From: Pseudomonadota bacterium
GTDB lineage: Bacteria; Pseudomonadota; Alphaproteobacteria; Rhizobiales; Hyphomicrobiaceae
Assembly: GCA_023430845.1 (NCBI GenBank)
Contig: JAEYYJ010000054.1
Location: 1-6,799 of the forward strand
Direction of reading: 5' to 3'
DNA length: 6,799 nucleotides
Below the pieces are notes generated by a model. That model worked only from the letters and a program-made list of their open reading frames with translations. It was not told the origin of the DNA and ran no database searches. The stretch's first letter is position 1, and every line of letters starts with the position of its first letter. The position numbers were made by a program, and so were the translations under genes. This document shows positions 1 to 5,514 of the stretch, in pieces.

Positions 1-1127
1 GTGACGAGCGTCGAGGAATAAAGCGACTTCGGGCTTTCGCGGCCAGTGACGATCACATTGCCCTTGTAGAGATCGAGCGTGACCTCGCCCTCCACGTGCT
101 CCTGACTCTTGTCGATCAGCGCCTGCAGCATCTCGCGCTCCGGACTGAACCAGAAGCCGTAGTAGATCAGCTCCGCATAGCGCGGCATCAGATCGTCCTT
201 GAGATGTGCCGCGCCGCGGTCGAGCGTGATGCTCTCCATGGCACGATGCGCAGCCAGCAGGATGGTTCCGCCGGGCGTCTCGTAGATGCCGCGCGACTTC
301 ATGCCGACGAAGCGGTTCTCGACCAGATCGAGACGGCCGATGCCGTTGTCGCGCCCGAGATCGTTCAGCGCCTTCAGCAGCGTCGCCGGGCTCATGGCCT
401 TGCCGTTGAGCGAGATGGCGTCACCCTTCGCGAAGCCGATCTTGATAGTCGTCACCTTGTCGGGCGCGGCCATGGGCGAGATGGTGCGCTGATAGACCAT
501 CTCCGGCGCCTTCTGCGCGGGATCCTCGAGCACCTTGCCCTCGGAGGACGAGTGCAGGAGGTTCGCGTCGACGGAGAACGGCGCCTCGCCTTCCTTGTCC
601 TTGGCGACGGGAATCTGGTGGCTGCGTGCGAAATCGAGAAGGTCCGTGCGGCTCTTGAAGGTCCACTCGCGCCACGGCGCGATGATCTTGATGCCGGGCT
701 CGAGCGCATAGTAGCTCAGCTCGAAGCGCACCTGATCATTGCCCTTGCCGGTCGCGCCGTGACAGACCGCATCGGCACCCGTCTTGCGTGCGATCTCGAT
801 CTGCGCCTTGCTGATGAGCGGGCGCGCGATCGACGTGCCTAGCAGATACACACCTTCATAAACGGCGTTCGCGCGGAACATCGGGAATACGAAATCGCGG
901 ACGAACTCCTCGCGCAGATCCTCGATGAAAATGTTCTCGGGCTTGATGCCGAGCATGAGCGCTTTCTCGCGCGCAGGGCCGAGTTCCTCGCCCTGGCCGA
1001 GGTCGGCGGTAAAGGTCACGACCTCGCAGCCGTATTCCTCCTGCAGCCACTTCAGGATAATCGAGGTATCGAGGCCGCCCGAATAGGCGAGCACGACCTT
1101 CTTCACGGATTTAGGCGCGGATGACAT
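1..1127 (-). CDS. argG: Argininosuccinate synthase, 3' end cut off by the window edge
   Basis: The enzyme joins citrulline and aspartate with ATP to give argininosuccinate, the penultimate step of arginine synthesis, in the cytoplasm. I translated it from the complement: it begins [18 protein letters not shown] and is open for 375 codons to the window edge. The pyrophosphatase-type ATP loop AYSGGLDTS lies at about residues 14-22. The family signature [13 protein letters not shown] lies at about 124-136, and [12 protein letters not shown] is near the visible end. Full-length relatives have roughly 400-410 residues, so about 30 C-terminal residues are missing. The ATG at 1127 is preceded by a modest AGAGG about ten bases upstream. 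The gene has its own promoter upstream and is probably not dependent on the DedA gene behind it. No damage is seen in the visible part. Identification is very secure. Confidence 0.97.
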   Translation of the reverse strand, partial: MSSAPKSVKKVVLAYSGGLDTSIILKWLQEEYGCEVVTFTADLGQGEELGPAREKALMLGIKPENIFIEDLREEFVRDFVFPMFRANAVYEGVYLLGTSIARPLISKAQIEIARKTGADAVCHGATGKGNDQVRFELSYYALEPGIKIIAPWREWTFKSRTDLLDFARSHQIPVAKDKEGEAPFSVDANLLHSSSEGKVLEDPAQKAPEMVYQRTISPMAAPDKVTTIKIGFAKGDAISLNGKAMSPATLLKALNDLGRDNGIGRLDLVENRFVGMKSRGIYETPGGTILLAAHRAMESITLDRGAAHLKDDLMPRYAELIYYGFWFSPEREMLQALIDKSQEHVEGEVTLDLYKGNVIVTGRESPKSLYSSTLV

Positions 1128-1196
1128 GACAGCTCGACCTCTGAACAGGCGCGGGACAGCAGTGCGACCTGCAGGCGCAGGGCGCATTTGCGGCGC

Positions 1197-1224
1197 ACTA
1201 TAGGGAGCGCGCTCGCCGCCGCAA
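1197..1224 (-). promoter_or_regulatory. Predicted sigma-70-like promoter of argG
   Basis: Reading the minus strand, TTGCGG (1224-1219) and TATAGT (1202-1197) are separated by 16 bases, a good -35/-10 pair with a strong -10. Transcription would start near 1190, giving a leader of about 60 bases before the argG ATG at 1127. The spacer contains the perfect 10-base palindrome GAGCGCGCTC (1205-1214), which could be an operator or chance in GC-rich DNA. This is a prediction from sequence only. Confidence 0.5.
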
Positions 1225-1247
1225 GTACTCGAATGTCCGAGAGGTGA

Positions 1248-1796
1248 TCAGCCGCTGCCGAAGGACTGGCGGAACCAATTCAGGCCCTGCCCCATGACGT
1301 CGCCGAACATCAAAAGGACGAACGCCCAGAGAAAGGCCGAGGACCAGTTGGCGAGTTGGAACTTCGCTTTCGGCATCTCGACGATGCCTGCCACCAGCGG
1401 CACGGACGCCCTGAGCGGGCCCGAGAAGCGGCCAAGAACGACGGCCCAGGCGCCGTATTTCTCGAAGAAAGCGTGCCCCTTGGGCAGGAGATCCGGGTAG
1501 TTCCGCAGGGGCCACATACGGGCGATCTGCTCGTGGTAGTGCTGCCCGAGCCAGTATGAGAACCAGTCGCCGAGCGCGGCGCCGACCGCGGCCATGGTCA
1601 TGATGAACCAAAAATCGAGGCCGCCGCTCGCGCCGATGAGCGTGCCGATGGTCACCAGGATGGCCCAGAAGGGCAGAATGAGGGAGATGAACGCCAGGGA
1701 CTCGCCAAACGCGAGCACGAACACGACCGGCCCCGCCCACGCCTGATGCTCCTTCACGAACGCGATGATAGCGTCCGCATAAGCTTCCAGTCCCAT
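1248..1796 (-). CDS. DedA/VTT-family inner-membrane protein
   Basis: This 182-residue protein is hydrophobic and belongs to the DedA (SNARE-associated/VTT) family. Members are inner-membrane proteins linked to phospholipid recycling, envelope integrity and proton-motive-force homeostasis. Family marks include a conserved Glu at about residue 32 in FGESLAFISLILP, the GAALGDWFSYWLG segment at about 72-84, and the hallmark RFSGPLRASVPLVAGI at about 123-138. Hydrophobic stretches lie near 20-55, 62-84, 115-139 and 150-170. It is slightly shorter than the usual 200-220 residues. The ATG at 1796 has a strong GGGGAGGG Shine-Dalgarno four bases upstream, which fixes the start. The lipoprotein gene lies 127 bases upstream on the same strand, with a hairpin between them, so co-transcription is uncertain. 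The family is secure; the substrate is not known. Confidence 0.9.
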   Translation of the reverse strand: MGLEAYADAIIAFVKEHQAWAGPVVFVLAFGESLAFISLILPFWAILVTIGTLIGASGGLDFWFIMTMAAVGAALGDWFSYWLGQHYHEQIARMWPLRNYPDLLPKGHAFFEKYGAWAVVLGRFSGPLRASVPLVAGIVEMPKAKFQLANWSSAFLWAFVLLMFGDVMGQGLNWFRQSFGSG

Positions 1797-1815
1797 TCAC
1801 CCTCCCCGAAATTTT

Positions 1816-1843
1816 CCCTTCCCCCCGCAAGCGGAGAGAGGGG
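1816..1843. repeat. Imperfect REP-like hairpin between the lipoprotein and DedA genes
   Basis: Two 12-base arms (1816-1827 and 1832-1843) around a CAAG loop pair at 11 of 12 positions in the minus-strand RNA, counting two G-U pairs. The core CCCCGCAAGCGGAGAGAGG resembles the 'CTCTCCCCGCAAGCGGGGAGAG' palindromes common between genes in rhizobia, and the related GCGGGGAGAGGG at 3680-3691. On the minus strand it is followed by AAAATTT, so it may also act as a weak terminator after the lipoprotein gene. Confidence 0.45.
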
Positions 1844-1923
1844 ATCGCGAGCGTGTACAGGCTTGCAGGTTCAAGCTCAAGCGCCTCGGTGTCGCTGGGA
1901 TAAGTGTGAAGTGGCGTCGCCGA

Positions 1924-2388
1924 TTAAGCCCGTACCCGGCAGCCGCGCCGACGCATCTCGGCGCCAAGCTCCTTCGAGACCTCGGCCGCGAGCATCGTGC
2001 CGCGCGATTTCTGCGCCGGGCTGAGGCCTCCGGAGTAAGGTCCGTTCAGGGCCGCGTGTGCACCATCGGCTTCGCGCTTGCCGAGCACCAATTCATCACA
2101 GCTCAGCTCGCGCTTGCGGCTGCGAAAAGCGAAAAGTCGTACGCCCGCGGCATAGGAGTGCGCGTTCGCCGGCTCGCGTACCCAATTCCGCTTGGGGTCG
2201 GCCAGCATCTGCTTGAGAGCCGCGCCCCGCGCCTCCACGCACGGCGGGCTGTCGTCGACACAGTCCGCGCTCGGCTGAGCGGTGGCTGCGGTTTCCAGAT
2301 TGATCGCTGCACAGGAGCCAAGGACGGTGCCAAGCACAAGCATCGAGACTGGTATAAAAATGCGCCCGAGCGGGCGGCACGCAATCAT
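1924..2388 (-). CDS. Small predicted lipoprotein of unknown function
   Basis: I do not recognise this 154-residue protein. It begins with an arginine-containing n-region and a hydrophobic stretch (about residues 9-25) ending in the lipobox LGSC, so signal peptidase II cleavage before Cys26 and lipid anchoring are predicted. The mature part is polar and keeps four further cysteines (about 43, 50, 97 and 150), enough for two disulfides in the periplasm. Visible stretches that look conserved-like are DPKRNWV, a YAAGVRLFAFR segment, LSCDELVLGKREADGA and a C-terminal basic helix ending RRRGCRVRA. A GAGG motif seven bases before the ATG at 2388 supports this start. The gene diverges from qor, and its promoter should lie in 2389-2531, but I could not place a convincing one. 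The signal peptide and even codon frame make it a likely real gene. Confidence 0.7.
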   Translation of the reverse strand: MIACRPLGRIFIPVSMLVLGTVLGSCAAINLETAATAQPSADCVDDSPPCVEARGAALKQMLADPKRNWVREPANAHSYAAGVRLFAFRSRKRELSCDELVLGKREADGAHAALNGPYSGGLSPAQKSRGTMLAAEVSKELGAEMRRRGCRVRA

Positions 2389-2560
2389 GCAGGGTCCTCG
2401 TGTGTAGCGTACGCGCGGACGAATTGAAGCCTTACAAATACGGCCATCTGATCACCAGCCGCCGTCGAAATAACACAAATCAGTAACCGGAGTACCGGAA
2501 TTCGGGCTAAGGTGCCGATCAGGCACACAATATGCCCCAACATCAATCCTCATCCAATTC

Positions 2561-2566
2561 AGGGAG
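2561..2566 (+). promoter_or_regulatory. Ribosome binding site deciding the qor start
   Basis: AGGGAG ends ten bases before the ATG at 2577. No comparable site precedes the in-frame ATG at 2532, and the 15 extra residues that start would add (rich in Ser, Gln and Asn) have no counterpart in QorA proteins. The start at 2577 is therefore preferred. The region upstream (2389-2560) should hold the divergent promoters of qor and the lipoprotein gene. It contains a small GTGCC/GGCAC hairpin at 2512-2526 and a tandem ACCGGA-GT-ACCGGA, with no clear -35/-10 pair. Confidence 0.65.
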
Positions 2567-2576
2567 CACGCACCTC

Positions 2577-3548
2577 ATGGCTCATGCCATTCGAGTTCAC
2601 CAGCACGGCGGCGCCGACGCACTCAAGTACGAAACCGTTGAGGTCGGTGCTCCCGGCGCCGGTCAGGTGAAACTCAAGCAACATGCGATCGGCGTCAACT
2701 TCATCGACGTCTACCAGCGCACGGGCCTCTATCCGCAGACGCTGCCCTTCTCGCCGGGCAACGAAGGCGCTGGTGAGGTGACCGCTGTCGGCGAGGGCGT
2801 CACCGATCTCAAGGTCGGCGATCGAGTTGCCTATGCTGGTGCGATCGGCGCCTATGCCAGCGAGCGCCTTGCGCCTGCCGACAAGCTCGTGAAGCTCCCC
2901 GATGCGATCTCGTACGAGACGGGCGCCGCCATGATGCTGCAGGGCATGACCGTGCAGTACCTCCTGCGCCGGACCTACAAGGTCGACCAGAACACGACGC
3001 TCCTGATGCACGCTGCTGCCGGCGGCATCGGGCTCATTGCCTGCCAGTGGGCGAAGCATCTCGGCGCGACGGTCATCGGCACCGCAGGCTCGGATGAGAA
3101 ATGCGCGCTCGCCAAGGCCGCCGGCGCGACGCACGTCATCAACTACCGGACCGAGAAATTCGTCGATCGCGTCAACGAGATCACCGGCGGCAAGAAGTGC
3201 GATGTCGTCTATGACTCCATCGGCAAGGACACATTCCCGGCTTCGCTCGATTGCATCAAGCCGCTCGGTCTGTTCGTGAGCTTCGGCAACGCCTCGGGCC
3301 CCGTTGAAGGCGTCAATCTCGGCATTCTCGCCGCCAAGGGCTCGCTCTACGTGACGCGCCCGACGCTCAACACCTACACAGCGACGCGCACCGATCTCGT
3401 CGCAACGGCGAAGGATCTCTTCGACGTCGTCGCTTCAGGCGCCGTGAAGATCAACGTCAATCACAAGTACGCGCTGAAGGATGCCGCCCAGGCGCACAAC
3501 GATCTCGAAGGCCGCAAGACCACGGGCTCGATCATCCTGCTGCCGTGA
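2577..3548 (+). CDS. qor: NAD(P)H:quinone oxidoreductase, zinc-independent MDR family
   Basis: This 323-residue protein is close to E. coli QorA along its length. QorA is a soluble, zinc-free medium-chain dehydrogenase/reductase that reduces quinones with NADPH. The N-terminal GroES-like domain carries AIGVNFIDVYQRTGLYP (about residues 37-53) and GNEGAGEVTAVGEGV. The Rossmann domain carries the nucleotide-binding AAAGGIGLIACQWAK (about 146-160). VVYDSIGKD, VSFGNASG, GVNLGIL and KGSLYVTRPTL follow in family order, and the protein ends TGSIILLP. The usual length is 324-327, so the gene is complete. The cysteine ligands of zinc-dependent alcohol dehydrogenases are absent, as expected. It is transcribed alone, divergent from the lipoprotein gene and convergent with the methyltransferase. 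The physiological substrate may be a quinone or another electrophilic enone or aldehyde and cannot be told from sequence. Confidence 0.94.
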   Translation: MAHAIRVHQHGGADALKYETVEVGAPGAGQVKLKQHAIGVNFIDVYQRTGLYPQTLPFSPGNEGAGEVTAVGEGVTDLKVGDRVAYAGAIGAYASERLAPADKLVKLPDAISYETGAAMMLQGMTVQYLLRRTYKVDQNTTLLMHAAAGGIGLIACQWAKHLGATVIGTAGSDEKCALAKAAGATHVINYRTEKFVDRVNEITGGKKCDVVYDSIGKDTFPASLDCIKPLGLFVSFGNASGPVEGVNLGILAAKGSLYVTRPTLNTYTATRTDLVATAKDLFDVVASGAVKINVNHKYALKDAAQAHNDLEGRKTTGSIILLP

Positions 3549-3617
3549 TTTTTGCTTGCCGCGGGCTGCTGGAAAGGGGTGCTTCGCAACCACTTCGTGC
3601 TGCTATGCCCGCGGCGG

Positions 3618-3649
3618 CCATCTCGACAGGTTGGAGTATGAGGCCGCGG
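3618..3649 (+). repeat. Imperfect 32-bp direct repeat, copy 1
   Basis: This copy starts CCATCTCGACAGGTTGGAG and ends GAGGCCGCGG. It matches 3803-3834 at 26 of 32 positions without gaps, 185 bases away. The two copies bracket the palindromic element and the GGGTTA tract. Confidence 0.6.
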
Positions 3650-3688
3650 ATGGCCGCCACCGGTCCCCACTACCCGCGTGCGGGGAGA

Positions 3689-3716
3689 GGGTTAGGGTTA
3701 GGGTTAGGGTGAGGGG
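3689..3716 (+). repeat. Telomere-like (GGGTTA)3 tract with G-quadruplex potential
   Basis: Three perfect GGGTTA hexamers (3689-3706) are followed by GGGTGAGGGG. This makes five runs of at least three G separated by exactly three bases (TTA, TTA, TTA, TGA), which meets the canonical intramolecular G-quadruplex pattern on the plus strand. The usual rhizobial palindromic element, as I recall it, has a single GGTTAGGGTGAGGGG unit, so this looks like a local expansion by slippage. Confidence 0.75.
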
Positions 3717-3756
3717 CGGCGGCAACCGCCAACGTCAGGGATTGTGCCGCCCCTCA
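3710..3756. repeat. Palindromic element with 11-bp arms
   Basis: TGAGGGGCGGC (3710-3720) and GCCGCCCCTCA (3746-3756) are perfect inverted repeats, with a small GGCGG/CCGCC stem (3718-3722 and 3726-3730) competing for part of the left arm. The flanks (GCGGGGAGAGGGTTAGGG on the left, CATCCCGACCTTGTCCCC on the right) fit the layout of rhizobial REP-like intergenic repeats. Confidence 0.6.
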
Positions 3757-3763
3757 TCCCGAC

Positions 3764-3789
3764 CTTGTCCCCATAAGGACGGGGAGAAG
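3764..3789. repeat. Right-hand hairpin of the palindromic element
   Basis: CTTGTCCCC (3764-3772) and GGGGAGAAG (3781-3789) pair at 8 of 9 positions around ATAAGGAC. This matches the 'CTTCTCCCCGTAAGGACGGGGAGAAG' unit that often ends this kind of repeat, with one arm diverged. Confidence 0.5.
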
Positions 3790-3802
3790 GGGAAGAAAAG
3801 CA

Positions 3803-3834
3803 CCATCTAGACAAGTTGGAACAAGAGGCTGCGG
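3803..3834 (+). repeat. Imperfect 32-bp direct repeat, copy 2
   Basis: This partner of 3618-3649 has six mismatches in 32. Its right end forms the left arm of the qor-side terminator. In one plus frame both copies read as similar peptides (LDRLEYEAA and LDKLEQEAA), which may only reflect the repeat itself. Confidence 0.6.
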
Positions 3835-3857
3835 GCGTAGGGCTCGCGGTCTTTTTT
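3827..3857 (+). terminator. Intrinsic terminator facing the methyltransferase gene
   Basis: On the plus strand GGCTGCGGGC (3827-3836) pairs fully with GCTCGCGGTC (3842-3851) if three G-U pairs are allowed, around a GTAGG loop, and is followed at once by six T (3852-3857). It lies about 280 bases after the qor stop and touches the stop codon of the convergent methyltransferase gene (3856-3858). On the minus strand the G-U pairs become C-A mismatches and the T-run is lost, so it mainly serves plus-strand transcripts. Confidence 0.7.
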
Positions 3858-4632
3858 ACGGGCGCGCCACAAGCAGCCGCAGCGAACCGTCGAACTCGGG
3901 CGCGGTGCGCAAGTCACCGTGCTTGCGATCCCAGGCGCCGGACGTGAGATCATCGCGCAGGTGCTCGACATAACGCGCGGCCGTATCGTCGCTGACAAAG
4001 CTCCACGCCGAGCAGGCCAGACGCGCAGCCGGATCGAGCAAACGCTCCGGCCGGCCATAATAGGCTTCGTTGAAGCCATCGCGGCACATGAGCGGTATGG
4101 GCACCGGCACGATCTCCGTCGTACCGCCCAGTACTGTAGCCATGCGATCGAGCGCGGGATAGCGACGCGCCTCGGCGGCGAGCACATCCGACGCGTAGTC
4201 GTTCAGCCAGAAACGCTGCACGAGATCGGGATCGCAGGAGAGCACGAGCACCGGCCCGCGCGTCACGCGGCGCATCTCGCGAAGTCCATCCTCCAGCCGC
4301 GACCACTGATGCACGGAGAAGGTCGTCATCGCGGCGTCGAAATGTGCGTCCGGGAACGGCAGCCGTTCGGCGACGGCGTCGATGGCACCTGCGAGGTGGG
4401 CGGGGCGCTGCACGCGCATGGATGCCGAAGGTTCGACGGGCGTCACGTCGCGATCCGTCGGCTCGTATGAGCCCGCGCCGGCGCCGACATTCAGAACCGT
4501 CTGCGCATCACCGAGAGCGCGCGCGATGATCGCTTCGATCGCCGGCTCAGGCTGACGGAAGCGCGCATACCCGCTCCCGATGCTGCCGTAATCGGCGTCA
4601 CCTGCGCTGCCATCCGCTTTTCGATCTGGCAT
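3856..4632 (-). CDS. Class I SAM-dependent methyltransferase (Methyltransf_11 type)
   Basis: This 258-residue protein has the SAM-binding motif I VLNVGAGAGSYEP (about residues 46-58), the acidic post-I residue in VEPS (about 66-69), and LPFPDAHFDAAMTTFSVHQW (about 91-110), typical of motifs II/III in the UbiE/Methyltransf_11 group. The second half (from RRVTRGPVLVLSCDP on) is family-like but gives no clue to the substrate, which may be a small molecule. The usual Asp in motif I is Asn, a variant I recall from the 'NVGAG.GSYEP' subfamily. The frame is open to 4770, but that would overlap the nuoE 3' end. The ATG at 4632 lies just before the recognisable DYGSIGSGYARFRQPEP segment and is preferred, although it lacks a clear Shine-Dalgarno and sits 11 bases past the terminator T-run of nuoE. 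It is convergent with qor. The family is secure; the role is unknown. Confidence 0.85.
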   Translation of the reverse strand: MPDRKADGSAGDADYGSIGSGYARFRQPEPAIEAIIARALGDAQTVLNVGAGAGSYEPTDRDVTPVEPSASMRVQRPAHLAGAIDAVAERLPFPDAHFDAAMTTFSVHQWSRLEDGLREMRRVTRGPVLVLSCDPDLVQRFWLNDYASDVLAAEARRYPALDRMATVLGGTTEIVPVPIPLMCRDGFNEAYYGRPERLLDPAARLACSAWSFVSDDTAARYVEHLRDDLTSGAWDRKHGDLRTAPEFDGSLRLLVARP

Positions 4633-4643
4633 TGCCGACCCAT

Positions 4644-4672
4644 AAGAAAACTTGGGGCGCCGAAGCGCCCCA
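4644..4672 (-). terminator. Strong intrinsic terminator right after nuoE
   Basis: On the minus strand TGGGGCGC and GCGCCCCA form a perfect 8-bp stem (4672-4665 with 4660-4653) closed by a C(UUCG)G tetraloop and followed by AGTTTTCTT. The stem starts three bases after the nuoE stop codon (4676-4678). It should end most nuo transcription before the methyltransferase gene, whose ATG follows 11 bases beyond the T-run. Confidence 0.85.
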
Positions 4673-4675
4673 TAT

Positions 4676-5281
4676 TCACACTTTTTCCTTGAGAGTCGTT
4701 GGCCCGCCGAGCGGCGCCGAAGCCTGCCGGCCGATCTGCGAACCGGGCTTGGGCGGCTTGCCGGCGGCATAACCGTCGAGCACTTTCTCGAAGAGCTCCG
4801 GCGTCAGGTCCTCGTAGGTATCCTTGAAGATCTGCACCATGGGCGCATTGGCGCAGCTTCCGAGACACTCGACCTCCTCCCAGGAGAAATTGCCGTCCTC
4901 GGAGAGATGGTGCGGATCGTGGTGGATGCGATGCTTGCAGACCTCTTTGATGGCCTCCGAACCGCGCAGCATGCACGGCGTCGTCCCGCACACCTGGACA
5001 TGGGCCTTCTTACCCACCGGCGAGAGCTGGAACATCGTGTAGAAGGTCGCGATCTCGTAGACGCGAATGTAGGCCATGCCGAGCATGTCGGCGATGTAGC
5101 GGATGGCCGGCTCCGGCAGCCAGTTCTGGTGCTGCTCCTGGGCGCGCCAGAGAAGCGGGATCACCGCCGAAGCCTGCTTGCCAGCTGGATACTTGGCGAT
5201 CGTCTCGTTTGCCCAGGCCAGGTTTTCCGGCGTGAAGGTAAAGCTTGCGGGCTGATTTGGATCGAGACGGCGAACGGCCAT
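4676..5281 (-). CDS. nuoE: NADH-quinone oxidoreductase subunit E (complex I 24-kDa subunit)
   Basis: NuoE is part of the cytoplasmic NADH dehydrogenase arm of complex I and carries the [2Fe-2S] cluster N1a next to the FMN-bearing NuoF. The 201-residue protein has an all-helical N-terminal part with [14 protein letters not shown] and [11 protein letters not shown] (about residues 57-84), then a thioredoxin-like domain. All four cluster ligands are present: C98 and C103 in [12 protein letters not shown], and C139 and C143 in [10 protein letters not shown]. The proline- and glycine-rich tail, with GGPTTL near the end, is like other alphaproteobacterial NuoE. The ATG at 5281 has a GGAAG about a dozen bases upstream; a longer frame from 5320 adds a basic segment without family support. 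The gene lies 233 bases after the DUF4267-like gene and is followed by a strong terminator rather than by nuoF. It appears intact and functional. Confidence 0.97.
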   Translation of the reverse strand: MAVRRLDPNQPASFTFTPENLAWANETIAKYPAGKQASAVIPLLWRAQEQHQNWLPEPAIRYIADMLGMAYIRVYEIATFYTMFQLSPVGKKAHVQVCGTTPCMLRGSEAIKEVCKHRIHHDPHHLSEDGNFSWEEVECLGSCANAPMVQIFKDTYEDLTPELFEKVLDGYAAGKPPKPGSQIGRQASAPLGGPTTLKEKV

Positions 5282-5409
5282 GAGTAATCGCTTCCACAGT
5301 GTTCGGCGGAGCTTGAGCACGCTCGTGGAATTTCGCGGCGGCTGCGGCTCTGGCCTGCAGCTTCCGGCGAAGTCAACGACGCGACATGCCCCCTCCCGTA
5401 ATTGACGCT

Positions 5410-5438
5410 CTTATGCAGCAGCAAAGTCGCCGCCGCAA
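5410..5438 (-). promoter_or_regulatory. Candidate promoter upstream of nuoE
   Basis: In the 233-bp gap before nuoE, the minus strand shows TTGCGG (5438-5433), 17 bases, then CATAAG (5415-5410). The -35 hexamer is the same as in the argG candidate, but the -10 is weaker. It would give a leader of about 120 bases. This is suggestive only; nuoE could equally be read from upstream nuo promoters. Confidence 0.25.
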
Positions 5439-5469
5439 GCCAACTTAGAACGATTTGACCAAAACCAGA

Positions 5470-5494
5470 CCCCACGAGACGGCACGTCGCGGGG
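5470..5494 (-). terminator. Possible weak terminator after the DUF4267-like gene
   Basis: On the minus strand CCCCGCGA and TCGTGGGG form an 8-bp stem with one G-U pair (5494-5487 with 5477-5470) and a nine-base loop, followed by TCTGGTTTTGG. It starts about 20 bases after the stop codon of the membrane-protein gene. The T-run is short and interrupted, so partial termination or a processing/stability hairpin inside the nuo operon is as likely. Confidence 0.35.
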
Positions 5495-5514
5495 CGATTG
5501 GGCAACAGGTCTCC

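Larger units (their letters stand above)
3549..3855. other. 307-bp intergenic repeat mosaic between convergent genes
   Basis: I see no credible gene here. The stretch is built from short repeats: an 8-base inverted pair CCGCGGGC/GCCCGCGG (3559-3566 and 3607-3614), a 10-base inverted pair GGCGGCCATC/GATGGCCGCC (3613-3622 and 3649-3658), two imperfect 32-base direct repeats, a (GGGTTA)3 tract, two further hairpins and a terminator. The plus-strand frame across it gives arginine-rich low-complexity peptides, as expected for non-coding GC-rich repeats. The structured units are listed separately. Confidence 0.7.

Noticed and set aside
96..842. 248-codon open frame on the plus strand
   Set aside because: It is antisense to argG, whose minus-strand frame is unmistakable. 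The translation is rich in Arg, Leu, Ala and Asp, as expected for an out-of-frame read of GC-rich coding DNA.
1906..2427. 173-codon open frame on the plus strand opposite the lipoprotein gene
   Set aside because: It is arginine- and alanine-rich with no recognisable domain and no good ribosome site; the opposite strand has a signal peptide, lipobox and Shine-Dalgarno.
2532..2576. N-terminal extension of qor from the upstream ATG
   Set aside because: The 15 added residues have no counterpart in the family and no ribosome site, while the ATG at 2577 has AGGGAG at good spacing.
3679..3795. CRISPR array or tandem-repeat locus
   Set aside because: The only tandem unit is a 6-base GGGTTA repeated three times; there are no regularly spaced longer repeats with unique spacers.
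3481..3810. Open frame across the intergenic repeats after qor
   Set aside because: Its first part overlaps qor in another frame; the rest translates the repeats (RVRVRVRGGG) and has no coding character.
4633..4770. 46-residue N-terminal extension of the methyltransferase
   Set aside because: It would overlap the nuoE coding end and the terminator, and it is a basic, low-complexity segment unlike the start of related methyltransferases.
5161..5505. 114-codon minus-strand frame with a hydrophobic stretch (QIVLSWLAAATLLLH)
   Set aside because: More than a third lies out of frame inside nuoE, there is no good ribosome site at its ATG, and the part beyond the hydrophobic stretch looks random. 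The gap 5282-5514 is better taken as non-coding.
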